Below are positions 51,001 through 58,673 of a stretch of 64,000 bases of DNA, piece after piece. The number at the start of each line of letters is the position of its first letter. Within the stretch, counting starts at the first letter, position 1. The position numbers and the translations under genes are program-made. Location of the stretch: the NCBI GenBank assembly GCA_902582315.1, contig CACHRP010000003.1, forward strand, positions 1 to 64,000, given 5' to 3'. This DNA is from an uncultured Pelagibacteraceae bacterium. GTDB lineage: Bacteria; Pseudomonadota; Alphaproteobacteria; Pelagibacterales; Pelagibacteraceae. Below the pieces are notes generated by a model, which saw only the letters and a program-made list of their open reading frames with translations, made no database searches and was not told where the DNA came from.

Positions 51001-52137
51001 TCTTAATACCTTGTAAATCTCATTTATTGAGTCATTTTTTGTTTCATTTTTATCATTGAATATTGTTTGAAGAAGATAAGGGCCTTTACTAATAGAGTTT
51101 GTTGAAGAAATTGATATTTCGTTAATATCATTGGTTAAGAATTTTTCAATTATTGTCTCATTTAATTCTGTACCTATTTTAAATTTTTCATCTTTAAACT
51201 CATAATCTTTGTGAAGATATTTTCCATTTAATGAATTGCTAGATACAAAGATTTCTTTTAATCCATCATTAAATAGTTTTTTTGCTGTAAGGAAATTGAT
51301 TTTATCACCCATTTTAACTACTGTCTTTTGAGTTTTTGCATCAACTATTTCTTCGGAAAAATTTTTAGATTTATAGTTTTCAGGATTAAACTTGGTTTTC
51401 CATTTATTAATTTTCTTATCAAATGTGTAAACTTCTTTGTCATAGAACTCGTTTACAATATCATTTTTGGAATAACCTAGTGCTAACATTAAAGTAGATA
51501 CATAAATCTTCTTTTTTCTATCAATTCTAAAATATAACAAATCTTTAACATCATATTCAAAATCTAACCACGAACCTCTGTTTGGTATTACTCGACAATT
51601 AAATAATAATTTTCCACTTGCATGACTTTTTCCTTTATCATGGTCAAAAAACACACCTGGACTTCTGTGCATTTGATTTACAACAACTCTTTGAACCCCA
51701 TTAGTAATAAATGTACCACTGTTTGTCATCATTGGAACTTCACCCATATAAACTTCTTGTTCCTTCGCGGATAAAATTTCTTTTGTATTATTTTCTTGAT
51801 CAATTTCGTATACTACTAGTCTGAGAGTGCACTTTAATGCGGATGAATAAGTTAATCCTCTTTGTATGCACTCCTCTACATCAAATTTAGGTTTTTCTAA
51901 TCTATATGAAACATACTCTAAAGTTGCTTTGTCATTTAAATCTTCAATTGGAAATATGCTTTTAAATACTCTATCAAAACCTTTTACTAAATTATTATCA
52001 ATATTGTCTTTAAGTTCCGTTAACTCTTTGTAAGAATTTTTTTGTACCTCAATTAGATTAGGAATAGATAATCCCTCTTTAAGTTTACCAAAGTTTTTCC
52101 TGATATTTTTTTTCTCAGTAAAAGATAATTGCATCAA
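48052..52137 (-). CDS. rpoB: DNA-directed RNA polymerase, beta subunit
   Basis: Forms the other half of the active-site cleft and the rifampicin pocket. In 1361 residues, [20 protein letters not shown] (about 511-530) is the rifampicin region with the sensitive-type residues, followed by [52 protein letters not shown] and the C-terminal [20 protein letters not shown]. All major conserved blocks are present. A 48-base gap with a hairpin separates it from rplL. Confidence 0.98.
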   Translation of the reverse strand: MMQLSFTEKKNIRKNFGKLKEGLSIPNLIEVQKNSYKELTELKDNIDNNLVKGFDRVFKSIFPIEDLNDKATLEYVSYRLEKPKFDVEECIQRGLTYSSALKCTLRLVVYEIDQENNTKEILSAKEQEVYMGEVPMMTNSGTFITNGVQRVVVNQMHRSPGVFFDHDKGKSHASGKLLFNCRVIPNRGSWLDFEYDVKDLLYFRIDRKKKIYVSTLMLALGYSKNDIVNEFYDKEVYTFDKKINKWKTKFNPENYKSKNFSEEIVDAKTQKTVVKMGDKINFLTAKKLFNDGLKEIFVSSNSLNGKYLHKDYEFKDEKFKIGTELNETIIEKFLTNDINEISISSTNSISKGPYLLQTIFNDKNETKNDSINEIYKVLRPGEPPTIEIATQIFNNLFFSSDRYDLSDVGRVKMNSRLNLNCSDKITILRNDDILAIIQKMLDLRDGKDEIDDIDHLANRRVRSVGELVENQARIGVYRMERAIKEKMTTLDVESAMPQDLINAKPLTVSLKDFFATSQLSQFMDQTNPLSEITHKRRVSALGPGGLTRERAGFEVRDVHPTHYGRICPIETPEGPNIGLINSLSTYSKINKYGFIESPYKKVKDGKVEDKIEYLSAMEETKFTIAQANSKIDKNGKFTEELVSCRQNLNFILSKPENIDYIDVSPKQLVSVAASLIPFLENDDANRALMGSNMMRQAVPLLKPESPLVGTGIESDVALDSGVTIVAKREGTVDKIDGKRIVIKATSESDFTKSGVDIYNLQKFKRSNQNTCINQKPLVRVGDKVKSGDIIADGPSTKLGELALGKNVTVAFMPWQGYNFEDSILISERCVTDDVFTSVHIEEYEIMARDTKLGEEDITRDIPNVNEDALKNLDESGIVYIGAEVKPGDILVGKVTPKGDSASGPEEKLLRSIFGEKAIDVTDTSLKMPSGSGGIIVDVRVFNRHGIEKDERSITIERAEIDSVQQDKIVEEEILERSIKQRALEILDGIPINKKTKDLEAGTKLSNETIEKVTVSDILKISLSDDKKTAALDQLKDQYNKAKQDIQERFEDKVLKIRQGDELLPSVMKMVKVFVAIKRRLRPGDKMSGRHGNKGVVSKIVPVEDMPYRENGKPVDIVLNPLGVPSRMNVGQILETHLGWACSELGENMKKLVNENQKRVEKNEKISNFLKSVYGKEIFSENLDKLSKTEFKDLCENLQGGVPIATPVFDGAKEQDVTNMLDLATLPKSGQTMLWDGRTGERFDREVTVGTIYMLKLHHLVEDKIHARSTGPYSLVTQQPLGGKAQLGGQRFGEMEVWALEAYGASYTLQEILTVKSDDVAGRVKVYETIVKGEENFESGIPESFNVLVKEIKALALNVELN

Positions 52138-52144
52138 TGTTCTT

Positions 52145-52171
52145 ATTGCTAATTAATAAATAATCAGCAAT
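52145..52171. repeat. Hairpin in the rplL-rpoB gap
   Basis: ATTGCT (52145-52150) pairs with AGCAAT (52166-52171); inside, ATTA (52152-52155) can pair with TAAT (52161-52164), giving a bulged stem in the only gap between the ribosomal stalk genes and rpoB. No T-run follows. In E. coli the equivalent gap holds an attenuator and an RNase III cleavage site, so a processing or attenuation role is a reasonable inference. Confidence 0.4.
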
Positions 52172-52185
52172 TTAAATTTTGTTTA

Positions 52186-52560
52186 TTACTTAAGTTCTAC
52201 TTTTGCTCCAGCAGCTTCTAATTTAGCTTTGATTTCTTCTGCTTCTTTTTTATTCACACCTGATTTGACTTCTTTTGGTGCGCCTTCAACTAAATCTTTT
52301 GCTTCTTTAAGACCAAGAGATGTAACACCTCTAATCTCTTTAATTACATTAATTTTTTTATCACCTGCAGACGCTAATACTATTGTGAATTCACTTTTCT
52401 CTTCTGCTGGTGCAGCTCCTGCTCCGCCTGCCGCGGGTGCTGCTGCAACTGCCGCTGCCGCTGTTACTCCCCATTTTTCTTCGAGTTGTTTCGAAAGCTC
52501 AGCTGCTTCAACAACAGTTAAGCTTGATAGATCTTCAATGATTTTATTTAAGTCAGCCAT
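52186..52560 (-). CDS. rplL: 50S ribosomal protein L7/L12
   Basis: Multi-copy stalk protein that recruits translation GTPases. 124 residues: N-terminal dimerisation domain [20 protein letters not shown], an Ala/Gly/Pro hinge ([16 protein letters not shown]) and the C-terminal domain [20 protein letters not shown] with [13 protein letters not shown]. Twelve bases follow rplJ. Its ratio to rpoB is probably set at the hairpin downstream. Confidence 0.97.
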   Translation of the reverse strand: MADLNKIIEDLSSLTVVEAAELSKQLEEKWGVTAAAAVAAAPAAGGAGAAPAEEKSEFTIVLASAGDKKINVIKEIRGVTSLGLKEAKDLVEGAPKEVKSGVNKKEAEEIKAKLEAAGAKVELK

Positions 52561-52572
52561 AATTTATTCCGG

Positions 52573-53082
52573 TTATTTTTTTGATTTTTCGAGCGCTAAA
52601 ATAGCGATTTTTGAGGCAGGTGCAAGTAAAATACTTGCTATTTTTTGAGCTGGAGACCTCAATATTCCAACAATTTTAGCTCTTGCTTCATCAAGTGTAG
52701 GTAAAGTTGCTACATTTTGTACACCTGCAACGTCTAAAATGTCAGATCCCATTATACCGCCAAGAATCTTTAACTTTGAATTTTCTTTAGAAAATTTGGT
52801 TAATATTTTTGCAGATGTAATTGCGTCCTCTGAAAGAGCAACAGCTGTTGGTCCTGAAAATAAATCAGATAACTCTTTGCATCTTGTTTTTTGAAGTGCG
52901 AGTTTAGTAATTCTGTTTTTTGTAATTTTAAATTGTATACCATGCTCTCTCATTCTACTTCTTAGGTCATCAAGCTGCTGCATTGTTAATCCTTGATAGT
53001 GGGTAACTATTACAGCTTCGGATTTATCAAACTGAGAACTCATTTTCTCGATATATTCCTGTTTTTTTACTTTATCCATCAT
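52573..53082 (-). CDS. rplJ: 50S ribosomal protein L10
   Basis: Stalk base that anchors L7/L12 dimers; in E. coli it represses its own mRNA with L12. 169 residues: VIVTHYQGLTMQQLDDLRSR, FKITKNRITKLALQKT and FSGPTAVALSEDA, with C-terminal helices that bind L12. One base separates it from rplA. Confidence 0.95.
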   Translation of the reverse strand: MMDKVKKQEYIEKMSSQFDKSEAVIVTHYQGLTMQQLDDLRSRMREHGIQFKITKNRITKLALQKTRCKELSDLFSGPTAVALSEDAITSAKILTKFSKENSKLKILGGIMGSDILDVAGVQNVATLPTLDEARAKIVGILRSPAQKIASILLAPASKIAILALEKSKK

Positions 53083-53083
53083 A

Positions 53084-53773
53084 TTAGATATTTTTATTTA
53101 ATTTAAGTTTATAGGAAACACCCATGCTAGAAGTAATGAATGAGCTTTTAATTAAATCACCTTTTATTGTTGTATTAGATTTTTCTTTTTCTAAGGTGTC
53201 AATAATAGCATTAAAATTTTTAATTAAATTCTCATCAGAGAAAGATTTTTTTCCTATTGAAACTCCTATATTCCCATCTTTATCATTACGTAATTCAACC
53301 TGTCCAGACTTAGAATCTTTTACAGCTTTTTTAACATCCTCAGTTACAGTTCCTAATTTTGGATTCGGCATTAAACCTTTAGGACCCAATACTTTTCCTA
53401 ATTTAGATAACTTAATCATCATAGATGGAGTACAAATTAATTTCTCAAAATCCAAATAACCACCTTTAATCTTTTCAATCAACTCGTCGCCACCTACAAT
53501 ATCTGCGCCTGCATCTTTTGCATCTTTATTTTTAGTATCTTCACAGACTACTGCTATTTTAACTTTTTTACCTGTTCCTCCTGGCATATTAATTACAGTT
53601 CTCAAATTTATTTCATTTTTCTTCTGTTTATTGTTAATTTGAAAACTTAAATCAATACCCTCATCAAATTTTGTAGTACAATTTTTTTTTATAATTGGTA
53701 ATAATTTTTCAATACTTTCAGGATTAATTTCTCTTGTATTTTCAGGGAGTTTATTAAATCTTTTTGAGGTCAT
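53084..53773 (-). CDS. rplA: 50S ribosomal protein L1
   Basis: Mobile stalk protein at the E site; in E. coli a translational repressor of rplK-rplA. 229 residues: VINMPGGTGKKVKIAVVCED, the conserved KLGKVLGPKGLMPNPKLGTV, and a C-terminal IKSSFITSSMGVSYKL end. Its start overlaps the rplK stop by one base. Confidence 0.96.
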   Translation of the reverse strand: MTSKRFNKLPENTREINPESIEKLLPIIKKNCTTKFDEGIDLSFQINNKQKKNEINLRTVINMPGGTGKKVKIAVVCEDTKNKDAKDAGADIVGGDELIEKIKGGYLDFEKLICTPSMMIKLSKLGKVLGPKGLMPNPKLGTVTEDVKKAVKDSKSGQVELRNDKDGNIGVSIGKKSFSDENLIKNFNAIIDTLEKEKSNTTIKGDLIKSSFITSSMGVSYKLKLNKNI

Positions 53774-54201
53774 TATTCTTTTACCTCGATACCCATAGAT
53801 CTTGCTGATCCCATTATTATTTTTGTAGCTTGATCTAAATCATGAGCGTTTAAATCTTTCATCTTTTTTTTTGCAATCTCCTCAGCCTGTTTTTTGGTAA
53901 TAGATGCAACAATATTTCTACCTGGTTCTTGAGATCCACCTTTAAGTTTTGCAGCCTCTTTAATAAAATGAGATGCTGGTGGTGATTTGATGATGAAATC
54001 AAATTTTTTATCTTTATAAACTGTTATCACAACAGGGACAGGTTTACCCATAAAGTCTTTGGTCTTTTCATTAAATGCTTTGCAAAATTCCATTATGTTA
54101 ATACCTCTTTGACCTAGTGCTGGACCTACTGGTGGAGCTGGGTTTGCTTGACCGCCTTTAATTTGTAATTTTACATATCCACTAACTTCTTTTTTTGCCA
54201 T
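53773..54201 (-). CDS. rplK: 50S ribosomal protein L11
   Basis: GTPase-associated-centre protein required for RelA activation and the target region of thiostrepton. 142 residues: [38 protein letters not shown] and [13 protein letters not shown] near the C-terminus. One-base overlaps with nusG and rplA suggest coupled translation. Confidence 0.97.
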   Translation of the reverse strand: MAKKEVSGYVKLQIKGGQANPAPPVGPALGQRGINIMEFCKAFNEKTKDFMGKPVPVVITVYKDKKFDFIIKSPPASHFIKEAAKLKGGSQEPGRNIVASITKKQAEEIAKKKMKDLNAHDLDQATKIIMGSARSMGIEVKE

Positions 54202-54731
54202 TAGCTAACCTTTTCAACTTGATTATATTCTAACTCAACTGGTGTTGGTCGACCAAAAATTAAAACAGAAACTTTTAACTTTGATTTATCTTCATCAACA
54301 TCCTCTACCAAACCATTAAAAGATGCAAAAGGCCCGTCAATTACTTGAACCTTTTCTCCAACAGAATATTCAATTCCGGTTTGCGCTTGAGTTATACCGT
54401 CTTTGATTTGACCCAGTATCTTTTCAATTTCCTTATCTGATACAGGTGATGGGATACCTTTGGCACCTAAAAATCCACTGACTTTTTTAATTCCTTTAAT
54501 CATATGATAAATATTATCATCCATTTCACTTTTTATTAAAATATATCCAGGGAAATATTTTTTTTTTCTTTGAACTCTTTTGCCTCTTTTAACTTCTGTT
54601 ACATCTTGAGTTGGTACAACAATTTCCTCAAATTTTTCCGAAATTTTAGCCTTTTCAGCCTCATCTTTAATATTCTGGGCTACTTTATTTTCAAAACTTG
54701 AGTGTGATTGAACAATATACCAATTTTTCAT
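54201..54731 (-). CDS. nusG: Transcription termination/antitermination protein NusG
   Basis: RNA-polymerase elongation factor linking transcription to Rho or the ribosome through S10. 176 residues: [18 protein letters not shown] starts the NGN domain, [15 protein letters not shown] follows, and the C-terminal KOW domain has [20 protein letters not shown] with [17 protein letters not shown]. The start overlaps the secE stop by one base. Confidence 0.97.
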   Translation of the reverse strand: MKNWYIVQSHSSFENKVAQNIKDEAEKAKISEKFEEIVVPTQDVTEVKRGKRVQRKKKYFPGYILIKSEMDDNIYHMIKGIKKVSGFLGAKGIPSPVSDKEIEKILGQIKDGITQAQTGIEYSVGEKVQVIDGPFASFNGLVEDVDEDKSKLKVSVLIFGRPTPVELEYNQVEKVS

Positions 54732-54922
54732 TACAAACTTACCTTTAAAATTATATCTAATAAAGATTTAAAAATTTGATCAACTAAAAGAAAAAATATT
54801 GCAGCAATGATAGCCATAGCTACTACCATCAGACTGCCTTGAACTGTTTCTTTCCCAGTGGGCCAAGTGACTCTGAAAGCTTCTTGCTTTACTTCCTGTA
54901 TAAATTTTAATGGGTTTTTCAT
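54731..54922 (-). CDS. secE: Preprotein translocase subunit SecE
   Basis: Small clamp subunit of SecYEG. 63 residues, the short single-span form: KNPLKFIQEVKQEAFRVTWP is the amphipathic cytoplasmic helix with the conserved Trp-Pro, followed by one membrane segment (MVVAMAIIAAIFFLLVDQIF). It lies between tRNA-Trp and nusG in the ancient tuf-trnW-secE-nusG order. Confidence 0.96.
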   Translation of the reverse strand: MKNPLKFIQEVKQEAFRVTWPTGKETVQGSLMVVAMAIIAAIFFLLVDQIFKSLLDIILKVSL

Positions 54923-54931
54923 AATTCATTT

Positions 54932-55007
54932 TGGCAGGAGCGGAGGGAATCGAACCCCCAACCTCCGGTTTTGGAGACCGGCGCTCTACCAATTGAGCTA
55001 CACTCCT
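54932..55007 (-). tRNA. tRNA-Trp(CCA)
   Basis: 76 bases with encoded CCA. The acceptor AGGAGTG pairs with CGCTCCT; the anticodon loop CTCCAAA gives CCA; the T loop is TTCGATT. It sits between tuf and secE, nine bases from tuf, and is probably processed from the same transcript. Confidence 0.97.
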
Positions 55008-55016
55008 ATTGGTAGC

Positions 55017-56207
55017 TTACTTAATAATTTTTGTTACTACTCCAGCTCCTACTGTTCTACCACCTTCCCTAATGGCAAAATTTAATTTTTCACTCATAGC
55101 AATAGGTGTAATTAATTTCACTTTAAATTTAGCATCATCTCCAGGCATAACCATTTCTGTTCCTGATGGAAGTTCCACCTCACCTGTTACATCTGTAGTT
55201 CTAAAATAAAATTGAGGTCTATATTTTGTGAAGAAAGGTGTATGTCTTCCGCCTTCTTCTTTTTTAAGAACATATGCTTGTGCCTCAAATTCAGTATGTG
55301 GAGTAACAGACCCTGGTTTAGCTAAAACTTGACCTCTTTCAACATCTGTTCTTTCAACACCTCTTAGAAGAGCTCCTATATTGTCACCAGCTTCACCAGT
55401 ATCCAATATCTTTCTAAACATTTCTACTCCTGTGCAAACTGATTTTTTTGTTTCTCTTATTCCTACTATTTCAATTTCTTCACCAGTTTTAACAACACCT
55501 TGTTCTACTCTTCCAGTTACAACTGTTCCTCTTCCAGAAATTGAAAAAACATCTTCAACAGGCATCAAAAAAGGTTTATCCTTTGGTCTATCAGGTTGAG
55601 GTATATGTTCATCAACGGCTTTCATTAATTCCATGATAGCTTTTTTTCCGATTTCTTCATCTTTACCCTCGACTGCAGCTAATGCCGAACCCTTAATGAT
55701 TGGAGTTTTATCTCCCGGAAATTTATAAGAAGTTAATAGCTCTTTTATTTCTTCTTCAACAAGCTCTATTAATTCTTTATCTTTAACCTGATCAACTTTA
55801 TTTAAAAAAACTACAATAGCAGGTACACCAACTTGTCTCGCAAGAAGTATGTGTTCTCTTGTTTGTGGCATGGGTCCATCGGCAGCATTTACAACTAATA
55901 TAGCTCCATCCATTTGTGCTGCACCAGTTATCATATTTTTTACGTAGTCTGCGTGGCCTGGGCAATCAACGTGTGCGTAATGTCTTTTGTCAGTTTCATA
56001 TTCTACGTGTGCGGTAGAAATAGTTATTCCTCTTTCTTTTTCTTCTGGTGCTTTATCAATTTGATCATACGCTACAAATTGAGCTCCACCAGCCTCAGCA
56101 AGAACTTTTGTAATTGCTGCTGTAAGAGTTGTTTTTCCGTGGTCCACATGTCCAATAGTTCCAATATTGCAATGTGGTTTACTTCTATTAAATTTTTCTT
56201 TCGACAT
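55017..56207 (-). CDS. tuf: Elongation factor Tu
   Basis: Brings aminoacyl-tRNA to the ribosome with GTP. 396 residues: P-loop [14 protein letters not shown] (19-32), switch [40 protein letters not shown], and the C-terminal [20 protein letters not shown]. The only tuf copy in the window; the second copy often found after fusA is absent. It follows tRNA-Tyr and tRNA-Gly, matching the E. coli tyrU-glyT-tufB arrangement. Confidence 0.98.
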   Translation of the reverse strand: MSKEKFNRSKPHCNIGTIGHVDHGKTTLTAAITKVLAEAGGAQFVAYDQIDKAPEEKERGITISTAHVEYETDKRHYAHVDCPGHADYVKNMITGAAQMDGAILVVNAADGPMPQTREHILLARQVGVPAIVVFLNKVDQVKDKELIELVEEEIKELLTSYKFPGDKTPIIKGSALAAVEGKDEEIGKKAIMELMKAVDEHIPQPDRPKDKPFLMPVEDVFSISGRGTVVTGRVEQGVVKTGEEIEIVGIRETKKSVCTGVEMFRKILDTGEAGDNIGALLRGVERTDVERGQVLAKPGSVTPHTEFEAQAYVLKKEEGGRHTPFFTKYRPQFYFRTTDVTGEVELPSGTEMVMPGDDAKFKVKLITPIAMSEKLNFAIREGGRTVGAGVVTKIIK

Positions 56208-56240
56208 TACTTTTTTTACCTCATAATAATTTATAGTTTT

Positions 56241-56314
56241 TGGAGCGGGTAAAGGGAATCGAACCCTTACATCCAGCTTGGAAGGCTAGCGTTCTACCAT
56301 TGAACTACACCCGC
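56241..56314 (-). tRNA. tRNA-Gly(UCC)
   Basis: 74 bases with encoded CCA. The acceptor GCGGGTG pairs with the TACCCGC end with one wobble; the anticodon loop CTTCCAA gives TCC; the T loop is TTCGATT. It lies 33 bases upstream of tuf, downstream of tRNA-Tyr. Confidence 0.96.
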
Positions 56315-56353
56315 ATAACCAAGTTACACTCCAAGTCTTTAATACTTTATGAA

Positions 56354-56439
<86 letters not shown>

Positions 56440-56448
56440 TTTTAAGTT

Positions 56449-56462
56449 GGGGAAGCGTCCCC
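56449..56462. repeat. GC hairpin in the tRNA-Tyr leader
   Basis: GGGGA (56449-56453), a four-base loop AGCG and TCCCC (56458-56462) form a compact GC-rich hairpin just upstream of tRNA-Tyr, between it and the promoter-like sequence. It stands out in this A+T-rich background. A leader structure affecting tRNA 5' processing or transcription is possible; no T-run makes it a terminator. Confidence 0.45.
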
Positions 56463-56491
56463 TTGTTCAATAAAGCTTAAACAACATGCGT

Positions 56492-56519
56492 TTTATATAT
56501 TTTTATAACGTAAATGCAA
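56492..56519 (-). promoter_or_regulatory. Promoter-like sequence upstream of tRNA-Tyr/tRNA-Gly/tuf
   Basis: On the minus strand, TTGCAT (56519-56514), 16 bases, then TATAAA (56497-56492), followed by ACGC in the discriminator region. G/C-containing discriminators are typical of stringently controlled stable-RNA promoters. It is placed to drive the whole tRNA-tuf-rif block. Motif match only. Confidence 0.5.
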
Positions 56520-56572
56520 TAATAGAAATTGAGGGAAATTAGCAAAAAATTAGATATAAAGGGCTAAATTTT

Positions 56573-57313
56573 ATGTCAAAATCGTCTTTTTTTATAATTG
56601 GCAAGCATGCAGTCATAGAGGCGCTAAAAAATCCTAATAGAAAAGTTTTACGACTTTTTTTGACTGAGGAAAGTAAAAAAACTATACATAGGGTCAGTCC
56701 AAGAATTAATCTTTTAAAAAATCAGAAGATTTTTTTTAAAACTAAAAAGGAATTAGATAAATATACAAGAAATGAGGGTATTCAACATCAAGGTTTTGTA
56801 GCAGAGATAGAACAACTAGAAAAAATAGAGTTAAAAGATTACATAAAAGATAAGACAAACTTAACATTTGCATGTTTAGATGAAATTACAGACCCAAGAA
56901 ATATTGGATCTATTATCAGAAGTGCAGCTTCATTTAAAGTTGATGGAATAATTATAAAAGAAAGGTCATTTCCTTCTGAAAGTAAACTTATGTATAAATC
57001 AGCCAGTGGAACGATTGAAAATATTAATATTTTTGAAGTACCAAATATTAATACAACCTTAAAATATTTGAGAGAAAATAATTTTTGGATATATGGATTT
57101 GATTCAAATTCACAAAAAGATTTTACAGAAATCGAATGGACAGGAAATAAAGTATTACTATTTGGCTCTGAAGGTTATGGTATTAAAGTTCATACAAAAA
57201 AATATACTGATTTTTTAGTTAAAATAAAAATTGATAAAAATGTTGAAAGTTTAAATGTTTCAAATAGTGCTGCAATTGTATTTCACCATATAAATTCTAA
57301 AAAAATAACTTGA
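56573..57313 (+). CDS. rlmB: 23S rRNA (guanosine-2'-O-)-methyltransferase RlmB-like (TrmH/SpoU family)
   Basis: SPOUT-fold 2'-O-methyltransferase; RlmB modifies G2251 of 23S rRNA. In 246 residues, the N-terminal substrate-binding domain (IIGKHAVIEALKNPNRKVL) precedes the trefoil-knot domain with LDEITDPRNIGSIIRSAASF, LLFGSEGYGIK and SLNVSNSAAIVFHHI, which are SPOUT motifs 1, 2 and 3. It diverges from tRNA-Tyr across 133 bases and is followed by tRNA-Thr. The alternative of a tRNA-modifying TrmH relative cannot be excluded. Confidence 0.9.
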   Translation: MSKSSFFIIGKHAVIEALKNPNRKVLRLFLTEESKKTIHRVSPRINLLKNQKIFFKTKKELDKYTRNEGIQHQGFVAEIEQLEKIELKDYIKDKTNLTFACLDEITDPRNIGSIIRSAASFKVDGIIIKERSFPSESKLMYKSASGTIENINIFEVPNINTTLKYLRENNFWIYGFDSNSQKDFTEIEWTGNKVLLFGSEGYGIKVHTKKYTDFLVKIKIDKNVESLNVSNSAAIVFHHINSKKIT

Positions 57314-57345
57314 TAATATTTTAAATAATATTAAAAACCCAGTAT

Positions 57346-57421
57346 GCCCTTGTAGCTCAGCTGGTAGAGCAATTGATTTGTAATCAATAGGTCCGCGGTT
57401 CGAGTCCGTGCGGGGGCACCA
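57346..57421 (+). tRNA. tRNA-Thr(UGU)
   Basis: 76 bases with encoded CCA. The acceptor GCCCTTG pairs with CGGGGGC with two G-U pairs; the anticodon loop TTTGTAA gives TGT; the D loop has GG and the T loop is TTCGAGT. It is plus strand, 32 bases after rlmB, convergent with the glycosyltransferase. Confidence 0.96.
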
Positions 57422-57427
57422 ATAAAT

Positions 57428-58525
57428 TTAACTTTTTAAAAATTTTTCAACAATAAGTAAATACTGATTTAAATTCATATAATAATCAAACTTTTTAAGT
57501 GATTTAAAATTATGATTAATTTTTTTAATAAATTTATTTTTATTTTTACTGTAGGAAATTATTTTTTCTGAAATTGACTTGAAGTTGCCTATTTTAACTA
57601 ATTCTCCACCTTTGCCATTTGATAATATTTCTCTTGGTCCTGTTGGGCAGTTCGTTGAAATAATAAATTTTTTTAACACAGCCGCTTCAAGAAGTACGTT
57701 TGGAAGACCTTCAAATTTCGATGTTAATATAAAAATATCACAATTTCTAATATATTTATATGGGTTGTTTTGATAATTTAATATTTTAATATTTTTTTTT
57801 AAATTATTTTCTAAAATATAATTTTCTAGCAAATTTCTATTTGGGCCTGCACCAATTAGTACTAAACGAAATTCTATTTTTTTTTTAATCCTTTTCATAG
57901 CATTAAGTAAAGTCAAATGATCTTTTTGGTCTGTAAATCTTGCTATATTAATAATTTTAATTGAGCTTGTTTTAAAAAAATTAAATTTTAGCTTTTCTTT
58001 TGATCTTTTGATTATCTCGTTTTTATTTAAGGGGTTAAAAATACATTTAGCATTAATTGAAAAAGATTTTTTTAATTCTTTTTTAAAATCATTACTATTT
58101 ACAATTACCTGGTCAGCAATCTTCAAAATTTTTTTGTAAAAGAATTTTTTAATAAAGTTTTGCGACCATCCAATAGAAGATGTGTTTGATCTTACTATTA
58201 TTTTTATTCCGAATAGCTTACATAAAATAATACAGTATAAGTTAGCCTGAAATGCGAATACTACGTAATTTCTATTTTTTAGAAATAATTTAAAAAGTAT
58301 AACTAAACATATAAAGTATTTTGAGTATCTATTAGTATTTTGCCAGATTTTTGATTTTGGTCTTACTATATTTATTTTTTTAAAATGTTTGTGATCATTG
58401 CTTGCTGTAATTAATTTGACCTTATTTATTTTTGTTGCAAGAAAGTTTGATATTAAAAATAAATTTTTTTCAACACCACCCTGCTCTATAGATGGAATGA
58501 AAATTATTAAATTTTTTTTAATCAT
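57428..58525 (-). CDS. Glycosyltransferase, GT4-type
   Basis: Cytoplasmic GT-B fold sugar transferase, 365 residues. The N-terminal domain begins with IFIPSIEQGGVEKNLFLIS, whose GGVE loop is typical of GT4 acceptor domains, and the C-terminal donor domain has NIARFTDQKDHLTLL, VLIGAGPNRNLLENY and TSKFEGLPNVLLEAAVL with the family Glu. The sugar and acceptor cannot be told; lipopolysaccharide or other surface glycan is likely. It lies between tRNA-Thr and an unusual tRNA-Val, beside a polytopic membrane protein, a typical variable surface-glycan context. Confidence 0.88.
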   Translation of the reverse strand: MIKKNLIIFIPSIEQGGVEKNLFLISNFLATKINKVKLITASNDHKHFKKINIVRPKSKIWQNTNRYSKYFICLVILFKLFLKNRNYVVFAFQANLYCIILCKLFGIKIIVRSNTSSIGWSQNFIKKFFYKKILKIADQVIVNSNDFKKELKKSFSINAKCIFNPLNKNEIIKRSKEKLKFNFFKTSSIKIINIARFTDQKDHLTLLNAMKRIKKKIEFRLVLIGAGPNRNLLENYILENNLKKNIKILNYQNNPYKYIRNCDIFILTSKFEGLPNVLLEAAVLKKFIISTNCPTGPREILSNGKGGELVKIGNFKSISEKIISYSKNKNKFIKKINHNFKSLKKFDYYMNLNQYLLIVEKFLKS

Positions 58526-58567
58526 TGTTTTAATTTAAATATTTTATAAATAATAATTTTGTCAAAA

Positions 58568-58642
58568 TGGTGGGACTGGTAGGTTACGCTCCTACTACCC
58601 CCTCGATGTCAACGAGGTACTCTACTATTGAGCTACAGTCCC
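58568..58642 (-). tRNA. tRNA-Val(GAC), non-consensus D and T loops
   Basis: 75 bases with encoded CCA. The acceptor GGGACTG pairs perfectly with CAGTCCC, the D stem is GCTC/GAGT, the anticodon stem is CCTCG/CGAGG around TTGACAT (anticodon GAC), and the T stem is GTAGG/CCTAC. The T loop, however, reads AGCGTAA instead of the TTCRANN seen in the other six tRNAs here, and the D loop AATAGTA has one G instead of the G18-G19 pair. These are the bases that lock the tRNA elbow. Stems and CCA are intact, so it may be functional with an altered elbow, decaying, or misread. Confidence 0.8.
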
Positions 58643-58673
58643 TATAAAATTTGATTTTGACATTCTATTTATT

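Noticed and set aside
57313-57340. AT-only inverted repeat after rlmB as a terminator
   Set aside because: Seven A/T pairs with no following T-run on the plus strand; such repeats are expected by chance in this composition.
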